This document shows positions 8,005 to 14,964 of a stretch of DNA of 14,973 nucleotides, in pieces. Under the pieces are notes generated by a model that worked only from the letters and a program-made list of their open reading frames with translations, did not search any database and had not been told where the DNA came from. The DNA is from D2472 sp964444385. GTDB lineage: Bacteria; Pseudomonadota; Gammaproteobacteria; Magnimaribacterales; D2472. The stretch's first letter is position 1. Every line of letters starts with the position of its first letter. The DNA is taken from positions 1 through 14,973 of the forward strand of contig CAYUHD010000035.1 in NCBI GenBank assembly GCA_964444385.1. Reading direction: 5' to 3'. Made by a program: the position numbers and the translations under genes.

Positions 8005-9909
8005 ATGAAATATAGAAAAGAAATTGATGGCTTAAGAGCTTTTGCGATTATTCCAGTCATCTTTTTTCATGCAGGTCTCCAAAGTTTTGGCGGTGGATTC
8101 GTTGGAGTAGATATATTCTTTGTGATAAGTGGATATCTAATTACGGCGCTTATTATTTCTGAGCTTTCAAAGAACAAATTCAAAATTTCTAACTTTTATT
8201 TAAGAAGAATTCGTAGAATATTACCTGCTCTTTTTATAATGATTTTAGCTTGCCTTCCTTTTGCATGGAAACTGTTCTTGCCAAGTGATTTAAAAGAATT
8301 TTCACAAAGTATGGTTTCTATAATTATATTTTTATCAAATATTCTCTTTTGGATTAAGAGTGGTTATTTTGATTCATCAGTCGAATTGAAGCCACTTATC
8401 CATACTTGGAGCCTTTCAATTGAAGAGCAATTCTATATTCTATTTCCCATTATTTGTTTAATAATTTTTAATTTTAGTAAAAGAAATATTTTCTTGGTGT
8501 TGGGTTTTATTGCCTTAATTGGACTATTATCTGCTCAATTTATTGTAGGAAAATATCCAGCAACGGCCTTTTATTCACTCCCAACAAGGGGTTGGGAAAT
8601 AGTTTGTGGAATTTTTGTAGCTTTTATCTTGCATAAAACAAATTTTAAACCCTTTAAAAGCCTTTTAATTAATCAGATTTTGAGTTTAGCGGGTTTCGGA
8701 TTAATACTGTTCTCAATTCTAACTTTTGACTTACACACCCCTCACCCAAGCTTTTATACGCTTATACCAGTTATAGGTACTGTTCTTCTCATTGTATTTA
8801 TGAAAGACGATACTTTTATTTTCAAAGTATTTGCAAATAAGTACATGGTTGGTATTGGCTTATTAAGTTATAGCCTTTACCTATGGCACCAACCAATTTT
8901 TGCATTTACTAAATATATATATACAGAAGAGTTATCTATCATTTTAATTTTATTATTAAGTCTAATTTCATTTCTCTTAGCATATTTTAGTTATCGAATC
9001 ATAGAAACACCATTTAGAGATAAAAATAAAGTATCAAATAAACTCTTGATAAGAAGCATTAGTTCAATTGCAATCATAATTTTCATTATTGGTATAGTTG
9101 GCCACAAAACTAATGGATTTCTTGATAGAGAGCCTCCCAGTCACTTATCAAAAAATTTTTATTATGACTTGCAAATGGATCAACACTTACCTGATAAAAA
9201 TGGAAACAATTGTATTACAGATATAGCACAATTTTGTCTGGTAAATAATAATCAAAATAATAGCACTCTAATGATTGGGGATTCGCATAGTGGAGACTTC
9301 TTGAATGTATTTAAAAGATATGCCCAACAAAGAAATCTTAATGCAATCCAATTAACTATGGGAGGATGCTCATTTTCACCTGTATCATTTCAATCTAATA
9401 ATGGCCAATGTGGACAAGCAACAAAATTACTTCAAGAACTTATTGCAAAAAAAGTAATCTCTAAAATCATATTTGTTACTAATTTCTATCAACATATAGA
9501 GCTATTAGATGAAATTAAAGCAAAGAAAAATCTAACATTTATTTCTAATTTATTTAAAAATGCAATGTCTAAAAATATTGAAGTGGTATATTTTTCACCT
9601 AGACCAACTCTTACAATGAATTTTGCGCGGACAGCAATGGTTAATAAACTAAATAAAATTAATGTGCAACAAGAGAAATTCGAAGACTTGGTTAAATCTC
9701 ATTTTGAAAATTCCTTAGCCCCCCTAGGATTAAAAATATATGATCAAAGAAAATTTTTATTAGAAGCATTTTGTAAAAATACATCTACTTGTATCAATGG
9801 CATGCATGGAGATAGGCCCTTATATAGAGATACAAGTCACCTAAGCGGTTATGGAGCTAAATTCATATTTAAAGATTTTGCTGAGCAAACTAATCTTGTA
9901 AATATATAA
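8005..9909 (+). CDS. acyltransferase-3 / SGNH fusion, OafA-like O-acyltransferase
   Basis: This is an integral-membrane O-acyltransferase that probably acetylates an exported glycan (O-antigen, capsule or similar). Residues 1-~370 are the acyltransferase-3 domain: YRKEIDGLRAFA at the N-terminus, H22 in VIFFHAG, GGGFVGVDIFFVISGYLIT (29-47), the cytoplasmic RRIRRILPA loop (67-75), and LIHTWSLSIEEQF (131-143). About ten hydrophobic segments follow one another up to HKTNGFLDRE. The C-terminal ~240 residues form a periplasmic SGNH domain. Its nucleophile motif is GDSHSGDF (425-432, S427), and DTSHL (609-613) supplies the catalytic Asp and His. This two-domain plan (634 aa) is the usual one for OafA-type proteins, in which the membrane part moves the acyl group across and the SGNH part transfers it. 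The gene likely shares a transcript with the dehydrogenase gene; no Shine-Dalgarno sequence precedes its ATG. Confidence 0.92.
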   Translation: MKYRKEIDGLRAFAIIPVIFFHAGLQSFGGGFVGVDIFFVISGYLITALIISELSKNKFKISNFYLRRIRRILPALFIMILACLPFAWKLFLPSDLKEFSQSMVSIIIFLSNILFWIKSGYFDSSVELKPLIHTWSLSIEEQFYILFPIICLIIFNFSKRNIFLVLGFIALIGLLSAQFIVGKYPATAFYSLPTRGWEIVCGIFVAFILHKTNFKPFKSLLINQILSLAGFGLILFSILTFDLHTPHPSFYTLIPVIGTVLLIVFMKDDTFIFKVFANKYMVGIGLLSYSLYLWHQPIFAFTKYIYTEELSIILILLLSLISFLLAYFSYRIIETPFRDKNKVSNKLLIRSISSIAIIIFIIGIVGHKTNGFLDREPPSHLSKNFYYDLQMDQHLPDKNGNNCITDIAQFCLVNNNQNNSTLMIGDSHSGDFLNVFKRYAQQRNLNAIQLTMGGCSFSPVSFQSNNGQCGQATKLLQELIAKKVISKIIFVTNFYQHIELLDEIKAKKNLTFISNLFKNAMSKNIEVVYFSPRPTLTMNFARTAMVNKLNKINVQQEKFEDLVKSHFENSLAPLGLKIYDQRKFLLEAFCKNTSTCINGMHGDRPLYRDTSHLSGYGAKFIFKDFAEQTNLVNI

Positions 9910-9928
9910 TAAAAAGATCTACTTTTTA
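9910..9928. terminator. weak bidirectional hairpin between convergent genes
   Basis: A 7-bp inverted repeat, TAAAAAG and CTTTTTA around a 5-nt loop, lies across the 9-bp gap between the two convergent stop codons and includes the TAG of the minus-strand gene. The symmetry gives a T-run on either strand, so it could end both transcripts. With a single G-C pair the stem is weak, so the call is tentative. Confidence 0.28.
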
Positions 9929-10749
9929 GCATTGGGAAAAAAAATTCCATTTGTATGAGTGCTACCTTTAAGTTCATTAAGAACTTGTTGATATGAAAAT
10001 ATTTTTTTTCCGTTCTCGAGGACACCAGAATATTCTAATTCTTTAAAAAAATTGATAATGTCCTGAATCGAATCCCCATTTTTTTGAAGGTCCTTTTCTC
10101 CTAACTCAACAAAAATTAAAGGCTTGTGAATAGAGATAAGATTCTGGGAGCCTAAAAGAACTCTATAATCAAAACCGTCAACATCTATTTTTAGAAGATC
10201 TAATCTATCTAAATCACTAAAAAAATCATCTAAATGAATCACAGAACCGTTAAAATTTTCATCCATTTCATCTGCAAGTTCATCAGATTTATTAACTATC
10301 CAGCTAGATCTAATTTTAGAACTAGATTTTGAATTCTCCTTATCAGAAACAAATAGTTGCAACAATTCAACATTTTTTTTTAAGATTGGATTTAAATCAA
10401 AATTTTTATTTAATTTTAAAAAAGCGTAATTAGTAGGCTCAAATGCATACAAAAAACCATTAGAACCAATTAAACGCGAGATTGTTAATGAATGAGCTCC
10501 TATATTTGCACCAACTTCTATTACCTTGTCTCCAGGTTTTAAATTATTAGTGAGCCAATTAAGCGTAAGGGGCTCCCAACCTAATAAAAATATCCCTCTA
10601 TCAACGGATTCCCTTAAATCTAATTTATAGCGGATACCATCTCTTGAAACTGTTGTAAATCTAAAAAAATGAGCATACAAATCAAAAATTTTGTACGAAA
10701 TTTTTTGAAATTTCAGGGCAACAACAATTTTTTTTAGAATTTTTTTCAT
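9919..10749 (-). CDS. FkbM family methyltransferase (second copy, divergent)
   Basis: This is a second SAM-dependent methyltransferase of the FkbM family. Motif I is KVIEVGANIGAHS (residues 75-87), the acidic ribose-binding strand is YAFEP (101-105), and the hallmark LLKIDVDGFDYRVLLG is at 185-200, followed by LIFVELGE. An N-terminal part of ~65 residues, including RDGIRYKLDLRE and DRGIFLLGWEP, is typical of the subgroup that carries an extra lead-in domain. It is clearly a different lineage from the gene at 5577-6371: motif I reads EVGANIGAHS here and DIGSNIGNYS there, so it is not a recent duplicate. It lies 58 bp downstream of the VTC-domain gene and is probably read from the same transcript, as the last gene. 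Whether its substrate belongs to that module or to the glycan pathway is open. Confidence 0.86.
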   Translation of the reverse strand: MKKILKKIVVALKFQKISYKIFDLYAHFFRFTTVSRDGIRYKLDLRESVDRGIFLLGWEPLTLNWLTNNLKPGDKVIEVGANIGAHSLTISRLIGSNGFLYAFEPTNYAFLKLNKNFDLNPILKKNVELLQLFVSDKENSKSSSKIRSSWIVNKSDELADEMDENFNGSVIHLDDFFSDLDRLDLLKIDVDGFDYRVLLGSQNLISIHKPLIFVELGEKDLQKNGDSIQDIINFFKELEYSGVLENGKKIFSYQQVLNELKGSTHTNGIFFPNAKK

Positions 10750-10807
10750 AGAGGATATAAGTAATTAAATTGCTTTTGTGGATTTTTAAAGAAAATGCTT
10801 TCTAAAA

Positions 10808-11485
10808 TTATATATATTTTGCCTCGCCTAATTTAGCTAATCCAACTAAATATTTAGAATGTCGTTTAGGTAAAAGTGAAGTATTTCTTAAAAAATTTAC
10901 TACATTAGGATAAAGTTCTTTAGAGAATTTTAATTCAACAATCTTCTTATCATAACTTATTGATTCACCATGATATGCATAAGAATCCTCAAATGTTGGC
11001 CAAAATTTTATTTGATTATCTATAGTTAAGCGGATTCCTTCATTATTTTCAAAGTATTCTCTTAGATATTCTAATTGAAGTCTTGGAAATAATTGAAAGC
11101 TTGGATTTTTATTTTCTGAATCTAGTTTTTCTTCAAACATCCTAGCTATCTTATGGAGCTTTAACTTATTAAGTTTTTTTTGATCCTGAGTAAGATCGTA
11201 ATATTCTTTATAACCAATTTTATTTTTACGTACTTTCACTTCAAAATTAATAGGATCAATGAATGATGTCCCATACCAGCGCAGTCTATATTTCTTTCTT
11301 CTAGAAATTCCAGCGAGGTTATCTACTGCAGACATATTATTTACATCATCAAAATAGATACTATTAACAACTCTAGGATCATATGTTTTTTTAAAAGATG
11401 TTTTTAAAATTAACATTTGTCTAAATTCAAAAATTTCATGTGAATTTAAAATAAATTTAATTTCGTATCTTTCAAATTTTCTCAT
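10808..11485 (-). CDS. VTC-domain protein, polyphosphate polymerase-like
   Basis: This is a VTC-domain protein (PF09359) of the triphosphate-tunnel enzyme superfamily. The yeast homologue Vtc4 makes polyphosphate from ATP with a tunnel lined by basic residues and a metal-binding glutamate. The expected strands are present in order: ERYEIKF (residues 5-11), VNSIYFDD (40-47), SRRKKYRLRWYG (61-72) with its cluster of Arg/Lys, FEVKVRK (81-87), IRLTIDNQI (151-159), VELKF (183-187) and SKYLVGLAKLG (210-220). It is a stand-alone catalytic domain of 225 aa with no SPX or membrane part, which fits a partner supplying the membrane component. ATG at 11485; 28 bp separate it from the CotH-like gene upstream. 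Polymerase activity is inferred from the family; a role with another triphosphate substrate is possible. Confidence 0.85.
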   Translation of the reverse strand: MRKFERYEIKFILNSHEIFEFRQMLILKTSFKKTYDPRVVNSIYFDDVNNMSAVDNLAGISRRKKYRLRWYGTSFIDPINFEVKVRKNKIGYKEYYDLTQDQKKLNKLKLHKIARMFEEKLDSENKNPSFQLFPRLQLEYLREYFENNEGIRLTIDNQIKFWPTFEDSYAYHGESISYDKKIVELKFSKELYPNVVNFLRNTSLLPKRHSKYLVGLAKLGEAKYI

Positions 11486-11513
11486 AGTAAGGTTTTTCTT
11501 GATTTTAAATAAT

Positions 11514-14189
11514 TTATTTTTTCATAACTTCAGTTTGATAAAGCAAATCAACATCCAAGTCCTGCTCTAAAATATTGTATAAATTATCTGCGATAAGTTC
11601 GGTTCCTTTTTGACGAAAATATGTCACTTTTGAAATTTCATTTGCTGTAATGCACTTATCTAATTTTAAAGAAGGAGATGGATAATTATTTTTTTTAATG
11701 TATGTCATAAACGCAGAAAGTTTAAAATCTTCAACATAACAATTTGAGGCAAAAGTTACACTTCCATCTTTAGAGGCTATAGCAACACCAATGTCTTTAA
11801 CGGAAATATTATTGATATCTACTTTAGAACTTTCTCCAACTGAAATTGCTTTATCTCTAACGTTTTCTGCATAAAAATTTTCAACTTTTACATTGCTACC
11901 TGAAAAATCTAGAGCATCTCCCCCAATATTTTTGAAACTTATAGAATTTATAAATCCTTCGGAATAATCACTATCAAAAGCATCAGATCGAGATTCTTGA
12001 AAAGATAGGTTTTGTAAATTATATTTTGAATTAATTATGTTTAGAGCATCTTCAGCCATTGTGTTTTCGAAATTTGTATTTTCCATGATGACTTTAGTAT
12101 TGTAAAAAACTACGCCTCCAGTTAATTGAAGTATGCCATCTAAAATTCCTGTAGTATTTTTAAAAATTATGTTTTTTAGAACCGATTCTTCTTTAGAGTT
12201 AAAAACATATAAACCACGCCATGAATCTTTAAAACCTTTTAAAACAATTGGGCTTTCTTTAGTGCCTATAGCATTAAGACTTCCCTCTATAATTAATGAT
12301 GCCCCTTCTGCAAAATTTAATTGAACTCCATCATTAATTCTCACATTTCCTTTTATAAAAATTTTATCATCAACATTCCATGACCCTGATTTTACAACCC
12401 ATCCATCTCCATCTTGATGAAAAAATCTTGGTATATTAGAAATCTTCAAAGGGTTTTCTACATCCTCGATAAGTGAAAGATCATTAGAAGATTTATATTT
12501 AATATTTTTATACTTTGCATGTACAACAAACTTATTATCTTGCACCCCAAGATATTCAGTTTGAATAGTAAGAGGTTCTGCTGATGTAAGATAATTTTCT
12601 ATTTTGAGAGGATGATTTATGATTATATTCCCATCAAGCTCTATTTGTTCTATCAATAAATTATCTGGAACTAAATTATAAATTTTCAATTTACCATTAG
12701 TAAAATGCCTTATATAAACTAAATCAGCAAAGCGAGATGACTGATTTAAAGAAATAATATAATTTTTATTTTTAAATCTTTTGAGACTCTCTATTTGATA
12801 CTTATCAAGCAAAGTGCCATTAGGAAGAATTTGTAAATAATTATTAAGATCAAATTCAAAAAAATTCTCTTTACTATTAAGAAAAATATTAAGATTCTCA
12901 GAAAGAATATCTGTTTTTTTTAATTGATCAATTGGAAATAATTTTTTTGCATCAAAAAATTTTTCATCAATAAAAGAAATTTCTCTTTTATAGTTATTTG
13001 CAAAGTCTGTTAAGTAATCTTTATTAGAATTTTCTAATGACATGAGAAACTGATATGGAGGAGGCCATTGTTGAATATTTTCTTTTGATGAAATAACTTC
13101 AAACCCATATTGATCTCTTAAAATAGGCTCTAATTTCAATGTATAGGGATTAAAATAATAAGCTGTATTATTATTAAGTAAGTTATGAAAATTTCCCCAT
13201 AATGCTGATAATGTAAATGCTTCTGCCATCTGTTCTTTGCTAAATAAATCTTCAGCATGTCTCTCTCTCTGATTGAGAACATAGCTAATTTGTTCCCTAA
13301 TGGAAAATTGAGGGTCATTCCTAAGAAATTTCTTTTGGTTATAGATTTTAAAAATTAAGCTTGGATCAGATCCTCTGTATAATTCTAAGGAATCTTCAGA
13401 CCAGCCTTCAAACCATTCTCTTGGATCTCCAAACTTAAAAATTAAGCTATTTAATTTTTGCTGATTTTCTAGATATATTTTCCCTATGCTTTCTTCAGCA
13501 AGCATTACTCCCCACTCCTCACCATTTACAATAACTTTCAGTAATTTACTATCAGTGGAAAGAAGATTTAATTTATTGGAAATATTTTCAAAAACAAAAT
13601 TATATGGCCACTGCCTCTCTCTTGGTCTTTGAATAGAAAACTCTTTGAATCCTAGAACTGTCTCATCATCTAAAACTTTAATCTTTAAACTCATTCTCCT
13701 CTTAGTCATCCAATGGGTGTTTAATAATCCTTTTAAACTTATTTTCGTTTTCTTTGTGATGCCATCTATTATTAGATCAGCTTTTACTTCTTGAAAATCT
13801 ATTAATATTGCATGTTTTGCTTCTATAGCTAACTTCCGATCTTCTAAAAGTCTCTCAAAATTTTTAAATTTAATATCAAGGTAAATAGTTGGTATTTTGT
13901 CTTTTGAATTACCCAATAATTCATTTTTTAGAATTGAGGGAACTTTAAAAGCTAAGTTAATAAGTTTATTAGAGATTGGTTGAATATAGTTCCCCCTGTA
14001 TTCAATAGACCCATCATCAACAATATTGAAAAAACTAGAAAAGCCATAATCACCACTAATTATCCACTCACTCACGGAATGAATCTGGGATCTTATTGAG
14101 CTGATATTAAAATTAACCAGCGAAAGAGAAATCAAAAAAAATATAGATGCAAATAAAGTAAGAGCGTTTTTTTTCTTTTTTAAATACAA
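11514..14189 (-). CDS. CotH-kinase-like protein with C-terminal right-handed beta-helix
   Basis: This large (891 aa), probably exported protein has a basic N-terminus and one hydrophobic segment (residues 8-27), likely a signal anchor. Residues ~100-370 resemble the CotH kinase family (atypical, spore-coat-type protein kinases): YLDIKFKNFERL (103-114), a strand with ISLKGLLNTHW (150-160), KRRMSLKIK (163-171) and FSIQRPRER (184-192). LLKVIVNGEEWGVMLAEE (216-233) follows, and the putative active-site segment is ALWGNFHN to NPYTLKLEPILRDQYGF. Candidate metal/nucleotide residues are N339/N340 and D359. Residues ~595-815 form a right-handed beta-helix, opening with GTKESPIVLKG and SWRGLYV; the coils between 704 and 810 repeat every 22 residues. 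The start is TTG at 14189: an in-frame TAA lies six codons upstream and no ATG occurs until codon 161, which would lose the signal anchor. It lies between the DUF4956 and VTC genes. Confidence 0.82.
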   Translation of the reverse strand: MYLKKKKNALTLFASIFFLISLSLVNFNISSIRSQIHSVSEWIISGDYGFSSFFNIVDDGSIEYRGNYIQPISNKLINLAFKVPSILKNELLGNSKDKIPTIYLDIKFKNFERLLEDRKLAIEAKHAILIDFQEVKADLIIDGITKKTKISLKGLLNTHWMTKRRMSLKIKVLDDETVLGFKEFSIQRPRERQWPYNFVFENISNKLNLLSTDSKLLKVIVNGEEWGVMLAEESIGKIYLENQQKLNSLIFKFGDPREWFEGWSEDSLELYRGSDPSLIFKIYNQKKFLRNDPQFSIREQISYVLNQRERHAEDLFSKEQMAEAFTLSALWGNFHNLLNNNTAYYFNPYTLKLEPILRDQYGFEVISSKENIQQWPPPYQFLMSLENSNKDYLTDFANNYKREISFIDEKFFDAKKLFPIDQLKKTDILSENLNIFLNSKENFFEFDLNNYLQILPNGTLLDKYQIESLKRFKNKNYIISLNQSSRFADLVYIRHFTNGKLKIYNLVPDNLLIEQIELDGNIIINHPLKIENYLTSAEPLTIQTEYLGVQDNKFVVHAKYKNIKYKSSNDLSLIEDVENPLKISNIPRFFHQDGDGWVVKSGSWNVDDKIFIKGNVRINDGVQLNFAEGASLIIEGSLNAIGTKESPIVLKGFKDSWRGLYVFNSKEESVLKNIIFKNTTGILDGILQLTGGVVFYNTKVIMENTNFENTMAEDALNIINSKYNLQNLSFQESRSDAFDSDYSEGFINSISFKNIGGDALDFSGSNVKVENFYAENVRDKAISVGESSKVDINNISVKDIGVAIASKDGSVTFASNCYVEDFKLSAFMTYIKKNNYPSPSLKLDKCITANEISKVTYFRQKGTELIADNLYNILEQDLDVDLLYQTEVMKK
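11760..12080 (-). repeat. 22-residue beta-helix coil repeat inside the CotH-like gene
   Basis: In the encoded protein, alanines at residues 715, 737, 759, 781 and 803 are spaced by exactly 22. Each lies in a short segment of one pattern: EDALNI, SDAFDS, GDALDF, DKAISV and GVAIAS. The preceding strand also repeats (TNFENT, LSFQES, ISFKNI, FYAENV, ISVKDI). An aspartate precedes the first three alanines (714, 736, 758). This is a protein-level repeat; the DNA copies are too diverged to be recent duplications. Confidence 0.8.
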
Positions 14190-14230
14190 GATATATATAT
14201 ACTTTTACTCTAAATAATAAGTATAGGCTT

Positions 14231-14929
14231 TTACCAATTAGTGTTTGGTGATGAGAGTGTCACTGAAACTTGCTCATCTAAACTTTTAATTTTGTTAATC
14301 ATATTTTCAATGGTATTTGAATCTGATGATTCAATTAAGAAAATTGCACTATTAGCACCTGGGTTCACGCTATATCTGATTAAAGATATTAGTGAGGCAT
14401 GTTGTTCAAAGGTTTCAATCAACTGATTAAACTCAATACTATTAGAAGACCAATTAATTGTTAAATTATATTCATCAACACCTTTTACAGCCTTGCCACC
14501 AGAGAGAAAAAAATATACAAAAATTAAAATCAATGAAGTAAGCAAGGTGGTTATAAAAATATAATTTGCTGCACAACCTAAACCTACACCAATTGCTAAA
14601 AATAAATAGACAAGCTCTTCTGGTTCTTTGATTGGAGTTCTAAATCGAACTATAGATAGAGCTCCAACAAGCCCGAGAGATAGTGCGATAGATGATTTAA
14701 CAACTAGAATAATCAAAAAAACTATGCTAGCAAGAAGAGGTAAAACATTGCCAATATTCATCTTCCCAGCAACAGAAGTAGAAAATCTTATGTAAAAATG
14801 CCTAACTAAAAAAGCAAGCAAGACACACACCAAAAAAGAATAAAGTACTGGGAATAATTCTAGTCTACTAAAAGTTGGGTCAATAAATTGAGCTTGTTCA
14901 AGAAAATTCCTAATGTTTGTATCTTCCAT
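14231..14929 (-). CDS. DUF4956 family integral membrane protein
   Basis: This is a multi-pass inner-membrane protein of the DUF4956 family, of unknown function. The family signature is clear: SLGLVGALSIVRFRTPIKEP at residues 84-103, with YLFLAIGVGLGCA (108-120) after it. Hydrophobic segments lie at about 27-43, 62-79, 82-95, 106-122 and 123-142. The soluble C-terminal ~85 residues (from VDEYNLTINW) read like a small alpha/beta domain on the membrane surface. The conserved Arg-Phe-Arg and acidic residues beside a membrane segment suggest a functional site. ATG at 14929 is preceded by AGAGG with 5-nt spacing (14935-14939), the only good Shine-Dalgarno sequence in the window. It is followed after 41 bp by the CotH-like gene. 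DUF4956 genes are often next to VTC-domain genes, so it may be the membrane partner of that enzyme, which is an inference. Confidence 0.88.
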   Translation of the reverse strand: MEDTNIRNFLEQAQFIDPTFSRLELFPVLYSFLVCVLLAFLVRHFYIRFSTSVAGKMNIGNVLPLLASIVFLIILVVKSSIALSLGLVGALSIVRFRTPIKEPEELVYLFLAIGVGLGCAANYIFITTLLTSLILIFVYFFLSGGKAVKGVDEYNLTINWSSNSIEFNQLIETFEQHASLISLIRYSVNPGANSAIFLIESSDSNTIENMINKIKSLDEQVSVTLSSPNTNW

Positions 14930-14934
14930 TTTAA

Positions 14935-14939
14935 CCTCT
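14935..14939 (-). promoter_or_regulatory. Shine-Dalgarno sequence of the DUF4956 gene
   Basis: AGAGG on the minus strand, 5 nt before the ATG at 14929. It stands out because the other genes in the window lack a recognisable ribosome-binding site. It confirms the chosen start codon. Confidence 0.6.
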
Positions 14940-14949
14940 AAAATAGTAG

Positions 14950-14964
14950 CAGTTATTATAACTG
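14950..14964. promoter_or_regulatory. palindrome overlapping a -10 box upstream of the DUF4956 operon
   Basis: CAGTTAT-T-ATAACTG is a perfect inverted repeat with 7-bp arms and one central base. On the minus strand it contains TATAAT (14955-14960), about 25 bp upstream of the DUF4956 start codon. This arrangement fits a promoter -10 box covered by an operator for a dimeric repressor. The matching -35 would lie just outside the window, so the promoter cannot be judged fully. Confidence 0.4.

Noticed and set aside
5577..10749. The two FkbM genes as a recent duplication or long repeat
   Set aside because: Their SAM motifs and N-terminal regions differ clearly and they share no extended DNA identity; they are distant family members.
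10790..10803. AGAAA / TTTCT inverted repeat after the VTC gene
   Set aside because: A 5-bp stem with one G-C pair is expected by chance in such AT-rich DNA; not called a terminator.
12133..12324. 63-codon open frame on the plus strand
   Set aside because: Antisense to the beta-helix part of the CotH-like gene; no protein features.
13136..13318. 60-codon open frame on the minus strand
   Set aside because: Out-of-frame shadow within the CotH-like gene; the real frame carries the kinase-like motifs.
14241..14426. 61-codon open frame on the plus strand
   Set aside because: Antisense to the C-terminal domain of the DUF4956 gene, with no supporting signal.
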